NCBI GenBank assembly: GCA_964035575.1
Contig: OZ037911.1
Coordinates: forward strand, 186,001 to 250,000
DNA from: Rhynchopus sp. YZ270_cl-10
Lineage: Eukaryota > Euglenozoa > Diplonemea > Diplonemida > Diplonemidae
Reading direction: 5' to 3'
Length of the DNA: 64,000 bases
Position numbers and translations under genes: made by a program. Every line of letters starts with the position of its first letter. The first letter of the stretch is position 1. Positions 41,278 through 51,200 of the stretch are shown here, one piece after another. The notes under the pieces are model-generated. The model saw nothing but the letters and a program-made list of their open reading frames with translations. It did no database searches and had not been told where the DNA came from.

Positions 41278-41408
41278 TAATGGTGGCAGTATTGTGATGG
41301 GAGCCCATTAAAATACGCAAAATACATCAAAATACATTAGAATACACGATGTATTGTGATGTATTTTGCGTATTCCAATGGGCTCCCATCACAATACTGC
41401 CACCATTA
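41278..41408. mobile_element. 131-bp palindromic MITE with 8-bp target duplication
   Basis: The ends are TAATGGTGGCAGTATTGTGA and its inverse, pairing on to GGGAGCCCATT. ACCGGCAG flanks both sides (41270-41277 and 41409-41416). Copy A has the corresponding empty site, ACTGGCAG at 31669-31676, once. Eight-base duplications are typical of hAT-type transposases, which is the likely source of mobility. Confidence 0.85.
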
Positions 41409-42385
41409 ACCGGCAGAAAATAAAAATAGGGTGGACCGTCAATAATAGGGGATATCATTTTGTTTTTGGGGAATCAAATAATAACAAAAAAAAAAAGCAG
41501 GTTAATATTCAGCCGGCGTTCGAAATAAATGAGAGCTCGGGTAACCTTTTCGAAAAAGGGATGAGGATTTTGGTGGGACGTTTTGACATAAAAAGCACGA
41601 AACCAAATATAAGCTTACTTTTTGAAAGACAAAAAAGCCCTCTCGTGAACAGTGTACTATTGGTATATGACCGATGTGCACCGGGGGGTGGACACCCAAC
41701 CACACTGTCCTACATTCATTTCGTGGTTTACATCTGAATCAAAACGGTAGGATTGAAATAAAAAATAAAAATTTCTGCGATTGTGCGGAGAGAGAGAGAG
41801 GGAGGGAGGGAGGGAAGAAGGGGTAACAAATCACCACATATCAGAGGGAATGCTCCATCCACGTTGTTTCCAAATTTCGGGATGTAACAAAACAAAAAGG
41901 GTGCTCTATTTTTTGATAAGGAGAAATATTTTTTACAACAAAATTGAAAAGAGATAGTGGACTTCAATTGTGAATAGATGGTTTGCATTTTCTAATAACA
42001 ATGTGAAGTTGATATAGTGCAAACTCCCCTGGGAGAGCAGGCACTGAAACCTACTCCACGAAAAAAAAAGAAAAAGGCAGAAGGCAGAAGGCAGAAGGCA
42101 GGGGGGGAAATTCCCGGGGGGGAAATAGCAGAAAATGTTCTGTACAATGAAAATTCATATACTTCCAATTCAGGAGAACGGAAAGCATGTCTGGGCTCAT
42201 CTATGAACGGGGAGAGATTCTTTTACATAGCTCCCAGTCAACTCTCACGGACTCTCACAGCTCTCACTAAGCCCTCACGGAGACGATCATAGATGGCCCC
42301 AATGTATCTCCAAAGACGTGCAAAAGCAAAATTATCAAAAAAATCAAAACAAAATAAAGGGCATCCGGCGAGAGAGAAAAAATAT

Positions 42386-42430
42386 GTGAAGTTGATAGTG
42401 CAAAACGCCTCTGGGACGCAGGGCACTGAC
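42386..42430 (+). repeat. ~45-bp dispersed repeat (CTCTGGGACGCAGGCACTG family), most frequent in window
   Basis: The consensus is like GTGAAGTTGATAGTGCAAAA then CGCCTCTGGGACGCAGGCACTGA. Other copies lie near 277, 8336, 23498, 24207, 27130, 27575 (diverged), 30453, 39727, 42004, 42855, 57427 and 60943. Nearly all are in the same orientation, and many are preceded by an A-run (a T-run after it on the minus strand). Next to the 8336 and 60943 copies the minus strand has GGTTCGATA, B-box-like. It could be a Pol III-derived short element ending in T-runs. Confidence 0.7.
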
Positions 42431-42727
42431 ACTCCACGGGAAAAGGGCTTTTTTTTTTTGCTTTTTTTTTTTGCTCTTCATAAACAAACGAATGGTCTTT
42501 TTTTAATCGTTCCCCTTTCGTTAGTTGTCTCTCATGAAGTTCTGACAATATAAAAAAAACTAAGTGAAGGCTACTGAGTGTAAACGCCTCTACAGGTTAC
42601 ACTTCTGAACACTCCGATCAAAAACAAATCTCCCGGATTATTGCATTTTCGAAAAAAAAAAAAAAAAGGTAAAGGTTGGTTGACGAAAATGCTTTGTCAC
42701 CAACTATATAATCAAAAAATGAGGGGG

Positions 42728-42842
42728 TAATGGTGGCATTGTGATGGGAGCCCATTGGAAGACGCAAAATACATCACAATACATGTATTTTGATGTATTT
42801 TGCGTATTCCAATGGGCTCCCATCACAATACTGCCACCATTA
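42728..42842. repeat. Second copy of the TAATGGTGGC palindromic MITE
   Basis: Starts TAATGGTGGCATTGTGATGG and ends with the inverse, like the element at 41278-41408, with the same ACGCAAAATACATC interior. Flanks are G-rich (GGGGG on both sides), so the target duplication is unclear. Confidence 0.75.
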
Positions 42843-43661
42843 GGGGGAGGGATTGAAATGTGCAAAATCGCCTCGCCGTCATCGGTGGGAGGCAGGCACT
42901 AAAAATAAAACATAAAAAAAAGTTTGCAAAGATGAAGAAAGCCTTCGCTAAGTCACCTTGCATAACGGTAATATAAACCAAACCAAACCAAATCCTATAG
43001 GGTAGGGGACGGGAGGAAAGGGCTGCCGGAACTAAGGAATGGGGAATCCTTCTTATGGCGTGCAATGAGGGGTACTGGTGGCTGTATTGTGACAACTGTC
43101 TATCATAATACATACCGTATTCGTACAAAAATTATCGACCATAATAATTCGAACCTGTTCAAGATTTTTTCTGGAAGTTCAACCTTTTTTACGGAACATT
43201 TTTACGAATACTGGTGTGGCTGAAAGGGGGGGTGCTATTTTTTGTGCTATTTTCTGCTATTTTGGGGTCGTCGGCCACACCAAATATGGTACTACACATA
43301 ATACAGCTGTATTGTGATGTGTATCATGGATTATGATAAGACAATAATAGGCAATTATCACAATGCAACCACCACTACGAGAGTGGTCAAAAAATGGCAA
43401 AAAAAAAGCCTGTTCACAACAGCCCTGGGGAAAGGAGGAAGGGAGGAATGCAGAGGGGGGTATATTTTTTATAAAAAAAAACAAATAACATCAGGAAGCG
43501 CGCTCAAAGCTGGGTGTAAAAAAATAGATTTTAAAAAGGTCTACTTTTGTTCCCCAAAGCGCTGCTACCTTGTTTATTCATTTCCTTTTTTACCCCCTTT
43601 TTTTGTGACAACCACCTCTGGTGGTGCGTCCTCTTCTTTGTACAAAAAAAATGAATAATAT

Positions 43662-44440
43662 ATATTATTATCGTGAATTTATTTTCCAGTATTTCACGCA
43701 CAGGTGGAAACAGCCCGAGGGGAAGCATTTTTTCCCGAGGGCGAAGCCCGAGGGGAAAAATGCTTCCCCGAGGGCTGTTTCCACCTGTAAGTGAAATACT
43801 GGTATAAATTCACGAAAATATATTATTTTATCTCCAAATGAGACCATGAATTTCACAACCCGTTTTCACGTACAAAGAGACGAGGGTGGGGTGGTTCTTT
43901 TTATGATGATTTTTGATTCAGTTTTTTGATGTGGAACTCTTAGCGCTGGACAGCGCCTTGAGCCAGAACTGGTGCAGCGGGTTTGTGGCGCTTACGCGGC
44001 TGTACTTCTGATGAAGATGAGGAAGACGATGACGATGAGTCACTTGTGTTCGTGTCGGACTCACTCTCCACAGGTGCCCTCGCACGTTTTTGAGGTCTCA
44101 TTTGGGATTTTTTGATGAAAATTTGGGAAAAAAAACGTGTAAATCCGTGGTTTGTGTGATACAGAAAATTAACTCAAAAATGCGTTTGAGACCCCAGAAT
44201 GGCTCAAAATGCCTCTTTTCTGGCTTTAATTGCAAAATTGGGCCTCCAAAGGCCTCCAAAAAAATTTTCGAGAGTTCAGTTCTACGATTTTCTGAGCGTG
44301 AATTTATTTTTCTGAGCGTGAATTTATTTTTCTGAGCGTGAATTTATTTTTTGAGCGTGAAATACCGGAAAATAAATTCACGCACCTCCTTCACGATTTT
44401 GTGAAGGGGCGTGAAATTCATGGTCTCAAGCGGGGATAAA
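43662..44440. mobile_element. Hairpin-ended repeat, copy 2 (without the recombinase element)
   Basis: Matches 1941-2609 followed directly by 5141-5224, so it serves as the unoccupied form of the site used by the tyrosine-recombinase element. Its left hairpin is longer than in copy 1: the CCCGAGGGG core is doubled around GGGCGAAGCCC. Three GAGCGTGAATTTATTTTTCT units precede the junction. It is itself an insertion relative to copy A of the large duplication, landing after TACAAAAAAA at about 43650. Confidence 0.7.
43940..44101 (-). CDS. 53-residue small ORF, copy 2
   Basis: Same length and frame as 2186-2347 and begins MRPQKRARAP. It has the same serine run and PRKRHKP basic stretch. It is only as believable as its partner: two intact copies, both differences amino-acid changing. 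Confidence 0.35.
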   Translation of the reverse strand: MRPQKRARAPVESESDTNTSDSSSSSSSSSSEVQPRKRHKPAAPVLAQGAVQR

Positions 44441-45209
44441 AGAAGTTTTTTTTTGTAAAGATGAGAGTCTCTGAAAGCATGACGCTGTGCTCAGTCATCT
44501 TGAAGAGAGAGAAAAAAAAACATATTTTGTTGGTTACTCCGATAAATCGAAAAAGAAGAGTTCCTTCAAGAGCGTTCCCACTCTGTGCGGTATCAGGTTT
44601 CAAGAAAAAAAACGAGAGCAACGTTTTGGGGTGGAGGATGTGTGCAAAGGGGAAAGCAAAAAAAAAAAAAACAAAGAAAAATAAAAAATACTTTTCCGGT
44701 TCTGGGCTGGACATTAAATTGCATACCGGGGGCCCTTTTGTGGTTCCTCCTGAAACTCTATGGCAGTCTACTGAGGGTGAAGGTGCCGGGACGGCTTCCC
44801 CACATAGTGAAAAGGCCGGGAAAATGGTTAGGTGTCTCTGGAATGTCAAGCCACTCCCAAAAGGGGAGAAACGGCACCTATATCTGGCTTTCCTCGTGGA
44901 GCTACCACAGCTCAAAAGAAGCGAAAAAGAAAAAAGATATTTTTTGACTGGGGAGTTTGGGGATTATTTGAGAAATACGCGGGGTGTGAAGCGCGGTGAA
45001 TCAAAACAATGAGGTCAGGGGGTAAAACCCCCCATTGGGCTAAGGGAATCGCATTACTTCCGCAGCAATGCTAAATCTTCCAACACACCCACAGAAAAGA
45101 AAAAAAACAGGATTTTTTCCCCACTGCATTCACTAGACTGGACGTTACACCAGGTAGAACCACTCACACCGCAATTCGTGTTCGGTAGTTACTCTTCCAC
45201 AGAAACTCT

Positions 45210-46238
45210 CTAGGGCTTAAGAACATCCGGGCAGACACAGGGCTGGGAGGGACCGGCGGGGCGTGGACACCACTCGCGGGAGGAGGGCTTGTTGTCTGTG
45301 ATTTCAAGTTTGTACACTTCGAGCCTGTAGTTGCCATTGCCTGTGTAGATCCATTCCGGTGCAGACCCAAGGAAGACATGTGTCCAACCCTCAGCTGCAA
45401 GCACAGAGGGAAAGTTCCCGTGACGGCCCAGGTCAACCTCGACCAGAAGGAAAATGTCCATCGAACCCTCACCGTCCAGAGTGATAATAGACCCCTGCGG
45501 CAAGGCGTGCAGAGACGGCTGGAAGTACGTGGCCTCTTTCAAGTCTTCGGGAATGGCGGTCATAAGAAACTCCTCATCACCCCACGCCTTTGTGCCGTCA
45601 ACAAGCAGGCCAGTGTTCGCGTACGTCACACCCGGAGCGCTGATCTGCACATTTCTCCCACCCACAACAGCAAACCCGTGGACAAACTGCGAAGTGGCCG
45701 TAGCAGGGAGAGCGACAGGAAGCGGTGCAGGTGCTACCGGGCGCATCCAGACTGCGGTGCCGTCTGTCGGGCCGTCGAGCACAAAGGACAGCTCGGGTGT
45801 GTCAGCGTCAAGGAACCCACGGAAGGTCCCCATCGACTTGTTGTCAGGCCCAAAGCGCGCACCACACGCAGTGCTGTCCCACCCCTTGTTCCGGAGTGTG
45901 CTTGGGATCATCCCGTTGCGTCCTGCAGAGCACGGGAAGCAGGTGTACGCACCCACAAGCACCTCGCACCCTGCAGCCGCACAGCAACGCACAGTCACCA
46001 CCTCCCCACCTCCACCTGCAAGGGGGAACGGTCCCGCAGGCACAAACGCAGTTGTCCCCACCAGCTTGCTGTGCACCTCGTGCAGGTCCAGGCCAGGTGT
46101 CACCAACGACGACCCTGTCACAGGGATTCCTGCAGGCTTGCTGCCCCAGAAGTCCACCTCAAAGTCGCCGTGCGCACACAGGCTAGCTGCTGCCTGGCCC
46201 ACACCCATAAGGGTGCACAGCATCGTCACGGCACGCAT
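45210..46238 (-). CDS. Secreted cysteine-containing protein, unknown family
   Basis: A 342-residue protein with an N-terminal signal peptide (MRAVTMLCTLMGVGQAAA). The mature part has Cys residues at the start (SLCAHGDFEV), a CCAAAGCEVLVGAYTCFPC cluster at about 84-102, Cys at about 125, and a Cys-rich tail (EWCPRPAGPSQPCVCPDVL). The middle is beta-rich with no recognised domain. No membrane anchor or catalytic motif is visible. It occupies the same position relative to copy A' as the PAN gene does to copy A, but the proteins are not similar. An acceptor-like CACACACACCTTTGCAG lies 35 bases upstream of the ATG, supporting this start. Confidence 0.8.
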   Translation of the reverse strand: MRAVTMLCTLMGVGQAAASLCAHGDFEVDFWGSKPAGIPVTGSSLVTPGLDLHEVHSKLVGTTAFVPAGPFPLAGGGGEVVTVRCCAAAGCEVLVGAYTCFPCSAGRNGMIPSTLRNKGWDSTACGARFGPDNKSMGTFRGFLDADTPELSFVLDGPTDGTAVWMRPVAPAPLPVALPATATSQFVHGFAVVGGRNVQISAPGVTYANTGLLVDGTKAWGDEEFLMTAIPEDLKEATYFQPSLHALPQGSIITLDGEGSMDIFLLVEVDLGRHGNFPSVLAAEGWTHVFLGSAPEWIYTGNGNYRLEVYKLEITDNKPSSREWCPRPAGPSQPCVCPDVLKP

Positions 46239-46272
46239 TGTGTCTTTTGTTTTGATATAGAGTTGATTTGAG

Positions 46273-46275
46273 CTG
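46273..46275 (-). promoter_or_regulatory. Putative 3' splice (trans-splice) acceptor of the secreted-protein gene
   Basis: ACACACACCTTTGCAG on the minus strand, 35 bases before the ATG. Confidence 0.35.
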
Positions 46276-46608
46276 CAAAGGTGTGTGTGTGACAGTGGTA
46301 GGCAGACAAAGAGCGTGGAGAGGGTGGCGAAGATTGGTCAAGTCGCCAGTAGTAACAGACTGCCACAAACTGTGACAGCTTGGTGTAAGTGGGTAATGTA
46401 AAAGTCGGGGAGAGGGTGTCGTGTTTGTGTTTACTCCTTTCTCTTATTGTCGGGAAAATTGTAAACTGTACTTGGGGAAACACATTCATGAGGACATGTG
46501 TGACCTCACGAATGTGAAACAGGGGTGGTCTGTGTGTTGAATAAGTATCTTCAGGTGGTTTGGGTGTGACGTGGGATACAAATAGGGGTAAACTGAAAGC
46601 GTTATTCC

Positions 46609-47703
46609 ATACAATGCAACGAGGCCGAGTCGGCCTCGCCAAGGCCTGAAAATAAATACTCAGGCGTGCCTGAGGCGTACTCGGGATTAGTTACGTTTAA
46701 GTACGCCTCAGGCACGCCTGAGTATATTTATATTTCTTACCAGCATTTTGGTCATGAACAAAAAAGTATTTCCCCCCAAATTTTGTGGCTTTCGATTAAG
46801 AGGTTAGCAAAATCTTTTAAATGCGGGGTCGCACGATGAAAAATGTGCCAGTGGGCCGAGCGAGTCGAAAAAATGAAAAGGGTTCGCTAAGCTTTGGTGC
46901 TCATGATCTATATTTTTGGTGGCACCTTCGGGTATTTCATTGATTCAAGAATCATTGGAAACAAATCTCGGGCTGCTTTTCGACTGGGTCCCTTCGGGGC
47001 CCAACTTGATGCAAGACGGAAGAGGCTCACACAAGGCTGGACCCTCTAACACTAGAGAGATCCCATCGAGATCCCAGAATCATACACAGGCCTCCTTGAT
47101 CCACAGACCACAGCTCTATTTTTAGTACAATATGGGGTGACCAAAGGACTTTTTTATACATACCAGAGGTATGACTCATCTTCTGCGAAGCCTCTTTTTT
47201 GGAGGCAGTTTACTGTAAGCAGTAACCATGATATTTTTCCACTAAAAATATCTTGCGACCCCGCATTTTTCTCAGCAGGACACCGAAAGTTGATTCCAGC
47301 ACATTTCAGGGGGCGGAGGAAATACATGGCATGCCTTAGAAACGTGGTGACCTGTGCATAATATTTTTTTATATCAGCAGAAATATGAAACCGGCTATAC
47401 TTTCCCCTGGTTTTTGGTACAAACTTAAAATCACGCATTTTTTGCTAAAAAAATTGTCCGACCCCGGAATTTTTTTCAGATCGCTCCGGAAATGCATCAG
47501 AGGCCCTTTTTGCGGGGAAATACACACCAGGCGCCTGAAACGCAAGTATGCGTTGATATATACTCAGGCGTGCCTGAGGCGTACTCGGGATTAGTTACGT
47601 TTAAGTACGCCTCAGGCACGCCTCAGTGACGCCTCAGGCACGCCTCAGATATATTTTCCAGATATGAGTATTTTCAGGCGTACCCGGCCTCGTTGCATTG
47701 TAT
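46609..47703. mobile_element. 1095-bp TIR transposon with 8-bp target duplication GTTATTCC
   Basis: Both ends are ATACAATGCAACGAGGCC, an 18-bp perfect terminal inverted repeat. GTTATTCC flanks each side (46601-46608 and 47704-47711). Sub-terminal blocks rich in CCTCAGGCACGCCTCAG and GTACTCGGGATTAGTTACG occur near both ends. The interior has three GACCCCGCA-type motifs (46820-46835 inverted, 47254-47268, 47455-47471) like those in the element at 733-1946. No transposase frame. An 8-bp duplication suggests hAT-type mobilisation. Confidence 0.85.
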
Positions 47704-47711
47704 GTTATTCC

Positions 47712-48285
47712 TTTTTTTATTTTTTCGTTTTTTTGAAATTTTCCTATTTCTAAGCTGTGGGGTTAACCCGTGAGAAGATGTGCGATACGTATTCGAGGTC
47801 TTGGTATGTCTGATGACAAAAACCCCCAAAAAAACCTTTTCCCAAAAAAGAATCAGTACAGACGCGCAAAAATAAGACAGGAAGGGGGGAAAGCCAAAAA
47901 AAAAAAAAACCTTCCAATAATAGAGAAGAAAGACGAGAAATGCTAGTAAGATCCTGCTCAGCTCACCCTTCAAAAGTACTGACGTGAAAACTTGAAATAC
48001 CAAACCCTCTCGTGACACTATAGAATGATACACGACCGCAACACCGAGGGGCCACCCGAACTATGCCGCACCCACCTCCAATATCATGGATAAAGCTGAC
48101 TACAGAAGGAGGCAACACCAATTCGCCTGGCTATCTTCGTAAAGCGCTTTACACTACTTACCAAGAATTTTACAAAGAAAAAAAAATGGCAAAACAAAGC
48201 ATAAAACGCACCTCTCCCTAAGCCGCTTGTACGCTCAAAGATGAAGGTCATTTGACACCCACGTAGGCGAATAATCTTTGAAATC
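47712..48285. other. 3' flank of the filamin-repeat gene
   Basis: Contains a diverged copy of the repeat described at 31884 (about 47990-48070). No gene was recognised; the 48240-48285 stretch is the immediate 3' untranslated sequence of the filamin-repeat gene. Confidence 0.5.
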
Positions 48286-51200
48286 TCACGATGTGATCAA
48301 AATCTCATTGGACTTCCGTGTGATCGGTGCAGACCCATCTTGCGGGTGGAAGGTGACCTCACAGAGACACCGCCCTACCTTGGTTGCGATGATCTGCGCT
48401 GCGAAGGCTGTGGAGCTTTTGTCCTTCCCTAGGAGGCGGGGGGCGGGGAAGTCTTCGCCTTCGTTTTGCACCTTTACGACGAAGTGCTCCGCGCGTGCAC
48501 CCGTGGTGATGTTGTGGAATCGATCCTTCGTGGTTAACACCATTGACACCGGGACGTTCACAGGCGCAGTGTTGACGTCAAGAACAATGCTGCAGTGCTC
48601 AAAGTCCACCGGTCCTGCTTTGACAGTGATCTCATTGCTTTGGAGTGGTGCGCGTGGTCCCGACTTCAGTGATAAAACAAGATGTGCCGTCCCCCGCTCG
48701 TGCGGCTCAAAGTCAAGTCCCAGCAACGTCCCCTTCAGCTTCAGCTCCGACGGTGTAATCTGCGCATGCCCATTCTTCACCTCCACCTGAATCGCCTCGA
48801 GCAACGCCGGCAGCTCCTCGGGATCAGCGCTTAGTACGTTTTTGTATTTGTCGCGCAGCTGGATCGTCGCGGAGGCGATGTTCCCTGCAACGACACTGCT
48901 CGGGTCCACCTTGATAGACGACGTGGGCACGTGGAACTCCCCGCTCAACACAGTGATGATTGGCGTCTCTACAGAGTCCTTTCCGTTCTTGTCTTTTATC
49001 CTTGCCTTGGCTTTGCCCTGCTTTGTCGGGACGAAGGTGAATCTGTAAAGAGTGATGTTTTGCCATTGGGCGAGGGGAGGAAGAGGGGGGGGGTAGGGGG
49101 GGTCATATCTATGTGAGAAAATGACATTTTTCAAAAATGCCCGAAAACCCCACAAAAAGGGTAAAAACCAAGAAAATCCACCCCACAGGCCCAAAAAAAT
49201 GTGGTGTGCCCCGCTTTCCACCCTTTTTGTGCCTCTCAGGTACCCAAATCGCGGTTTTTAAAAAATTGCCTACCAGTGGTACCTGAGGCAGGCTATTTGT
49301 GGGCAATTTGCAAAAACACCCTCCCACACCGGTTCCACACCGTTTTTTTGATGTTTTATGGGGCATGCGCCCCCACAGGTGCCCAGGACCACCCTGGAAT
49401 CGGGTTTCTGCAACTTTCTGGGTGTTTGAAATAATATATGGGCGTTTTTAGGCCATTTTCAGGCTATTTTGGCCTATTTTGGCCTATTTTCACTGCCTGA
49501 CCGGTGTTTCAGGTTTTATGAGGTTTGAGCCCCAACAGGTGTCACGAAACACCCCAGTAACGGTTCTGTGGGTCTCCTGTGGGGTTTTGGGGGTGAAATA
49601 TACCCTTTGCTCTATGTTCTGGGCCATATTGGGGTGTTTTCTGTTTCATAGTCAACCTGAAGGGCAAACCAAGGGGGCACTCAGGTACCACATGTAGGCA
49701 ATTTTTAAAAAACTGTGATTTGGGCCCCTGAGAGGCACAAAAAGGGTGGAAAACGGGGCACACCACATTTTTTTGGGCCTGTGGGGTGGATTTTCTACTT
49801 TTTTTTACCTTAGAATCGCTTTTGACAACATTTTGAAAAATGTCATTTTCTCACACTTTTAATACAGGATATGACCGCCCCTAAGGGGGGGGGGGGGGGG
49901 GGGGGTGCATACGTGAACCCGCCCTGGATCTGTTTCAGAACAGACGGTGCCGGGCTGTCGCGTTCGTTCGCGACGCTGAAGGAGAACTGTGCTGGGTCGA
50001 ATGGGGTCTGTTGTGGGAGTGTTTTTGTATAGGGTGTTTTTGGTGAACAAATGAACGCCCGAGAAGGGGGTGGGGTGTTTTGGCAAATGAAGGTAGTAGC
50101 CATGCAGGCATCTCCAACCAGCCATACGACGCCTGCTCGATGAAAGCAAGCACCCTTCTGCGCTACAGAAGAAGATAAAAAAGGAGTAAAAAGGCATACC
50201 GGGTTTCCGTTCGCGTCTCGTACCAACATCTCCACTGTGACAGTCTGCCCTGCACGCACCTGAGTGGGCGCTTTGAGGACACTCTTCCTGACGTCTGGGA
50301 CTCCCTGTAGTTTTTTTTTTTTTTTTTTTTTTTTTGGTAAATTTTTTTTTGCCTACACTCGATTCACATACCCCAGCTATCGCTATTGTCTTTGTGAACT
50401 TATGGTTCGTCTCATCCTTGGGCGACGTGCACGTCACTGTCAACGACCCTTTCATCTCCGGGACAAACTTCAGCGCCAGCTCCGTTGCCTGCCCACCACC
50501 CATCCGGCCCCCACTTGCATGGAGCGGCTCTGTGGGGGACAACTCCTTCGTCACCGGCTTGGGGTTGGTCTCTGTGGGGGTGCTCACGTTGACCAGCTTC
50601 CAGAAGAAGTCACGTGTCACATGGGTGCCTAGGGTGGTGGCATTGCCAAAGCGGTCTTTCAAGGACAGCACACCGGTCACGGTACCACCCGCCGCAGATT
50701 GTTCTGGCAGGTTTAGTTTGCACGAAGGGAAGTGGAGAGGCGCTGGGGTCACCCGAACGCTTGGAGAGTGGATCGCATCGCCTTTGTGAATGACCAACGC
50801 GCGCGCCTCGCCTGCTCGGGTGGGGACCGCGGAAAAGGAGAACGTTTCTGCGTCCTTGTCCTTCACTACCCCTGAGGTCTCTGCCTTGTTGTTTTCGTTG
50901 TCAATACGCGAGAGGAACATGCTTGCCACCGCGCCCCCTGTTATGTTCCCATGCGCATCTCGAATGTGAATTGTAAAGTGCAGCTTCTCCCCCGCCACTA
51001 CCTCTCTTTCCAACACTGTCACCGTGCATTTATCTTTCCACGCTATCGCCCCACTACGCACTTCAATACTCAATTTATGTGCCGCTTCTAATGGCTGCGG
51101 GCTGTACCGTGATTCTATCTCGGTTGGCCCTGCTACCTTTGGAATTAGATCGAAATGGAAAACACTGGTTTCTTCAATTTGCTTTCTTTCGGCGCCTTGA

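Larger units (their letters stand above)
39300..45029. repeat. Large duplicated segment, copy A'
   Basis: Collinear with 29376-37166 (block pairs listed there). It lacks the 549-bp triplet and the 2-kb TIR transposon of copy A. It carries its own insertions: a 131-bp palindromic element (41278-41408) and the hairpin-ended repeat (43662-44440). Other extra sequence lies at about 41960-43290. No host gene was recognised inside. Confidence 0.8.

Noticed and set aside
45378-46271. Long plus-strand ORFs (268-297 codons) opposite the secreted-protein gene
   Set aside because: They are antisense shadows of the GC-rich minus-strand gene, which has a signal peptide and ordered Cys residues.
49859-50371. 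A Lys-rich C-terminal tail and following residues on the FYVE/filamin protein when exon 1 is read straight through
   Set aside because: The reading frame passes through the 67-bp intron with its A-run; spliced exons 2 to 4 restore filamin-repeat text instead.
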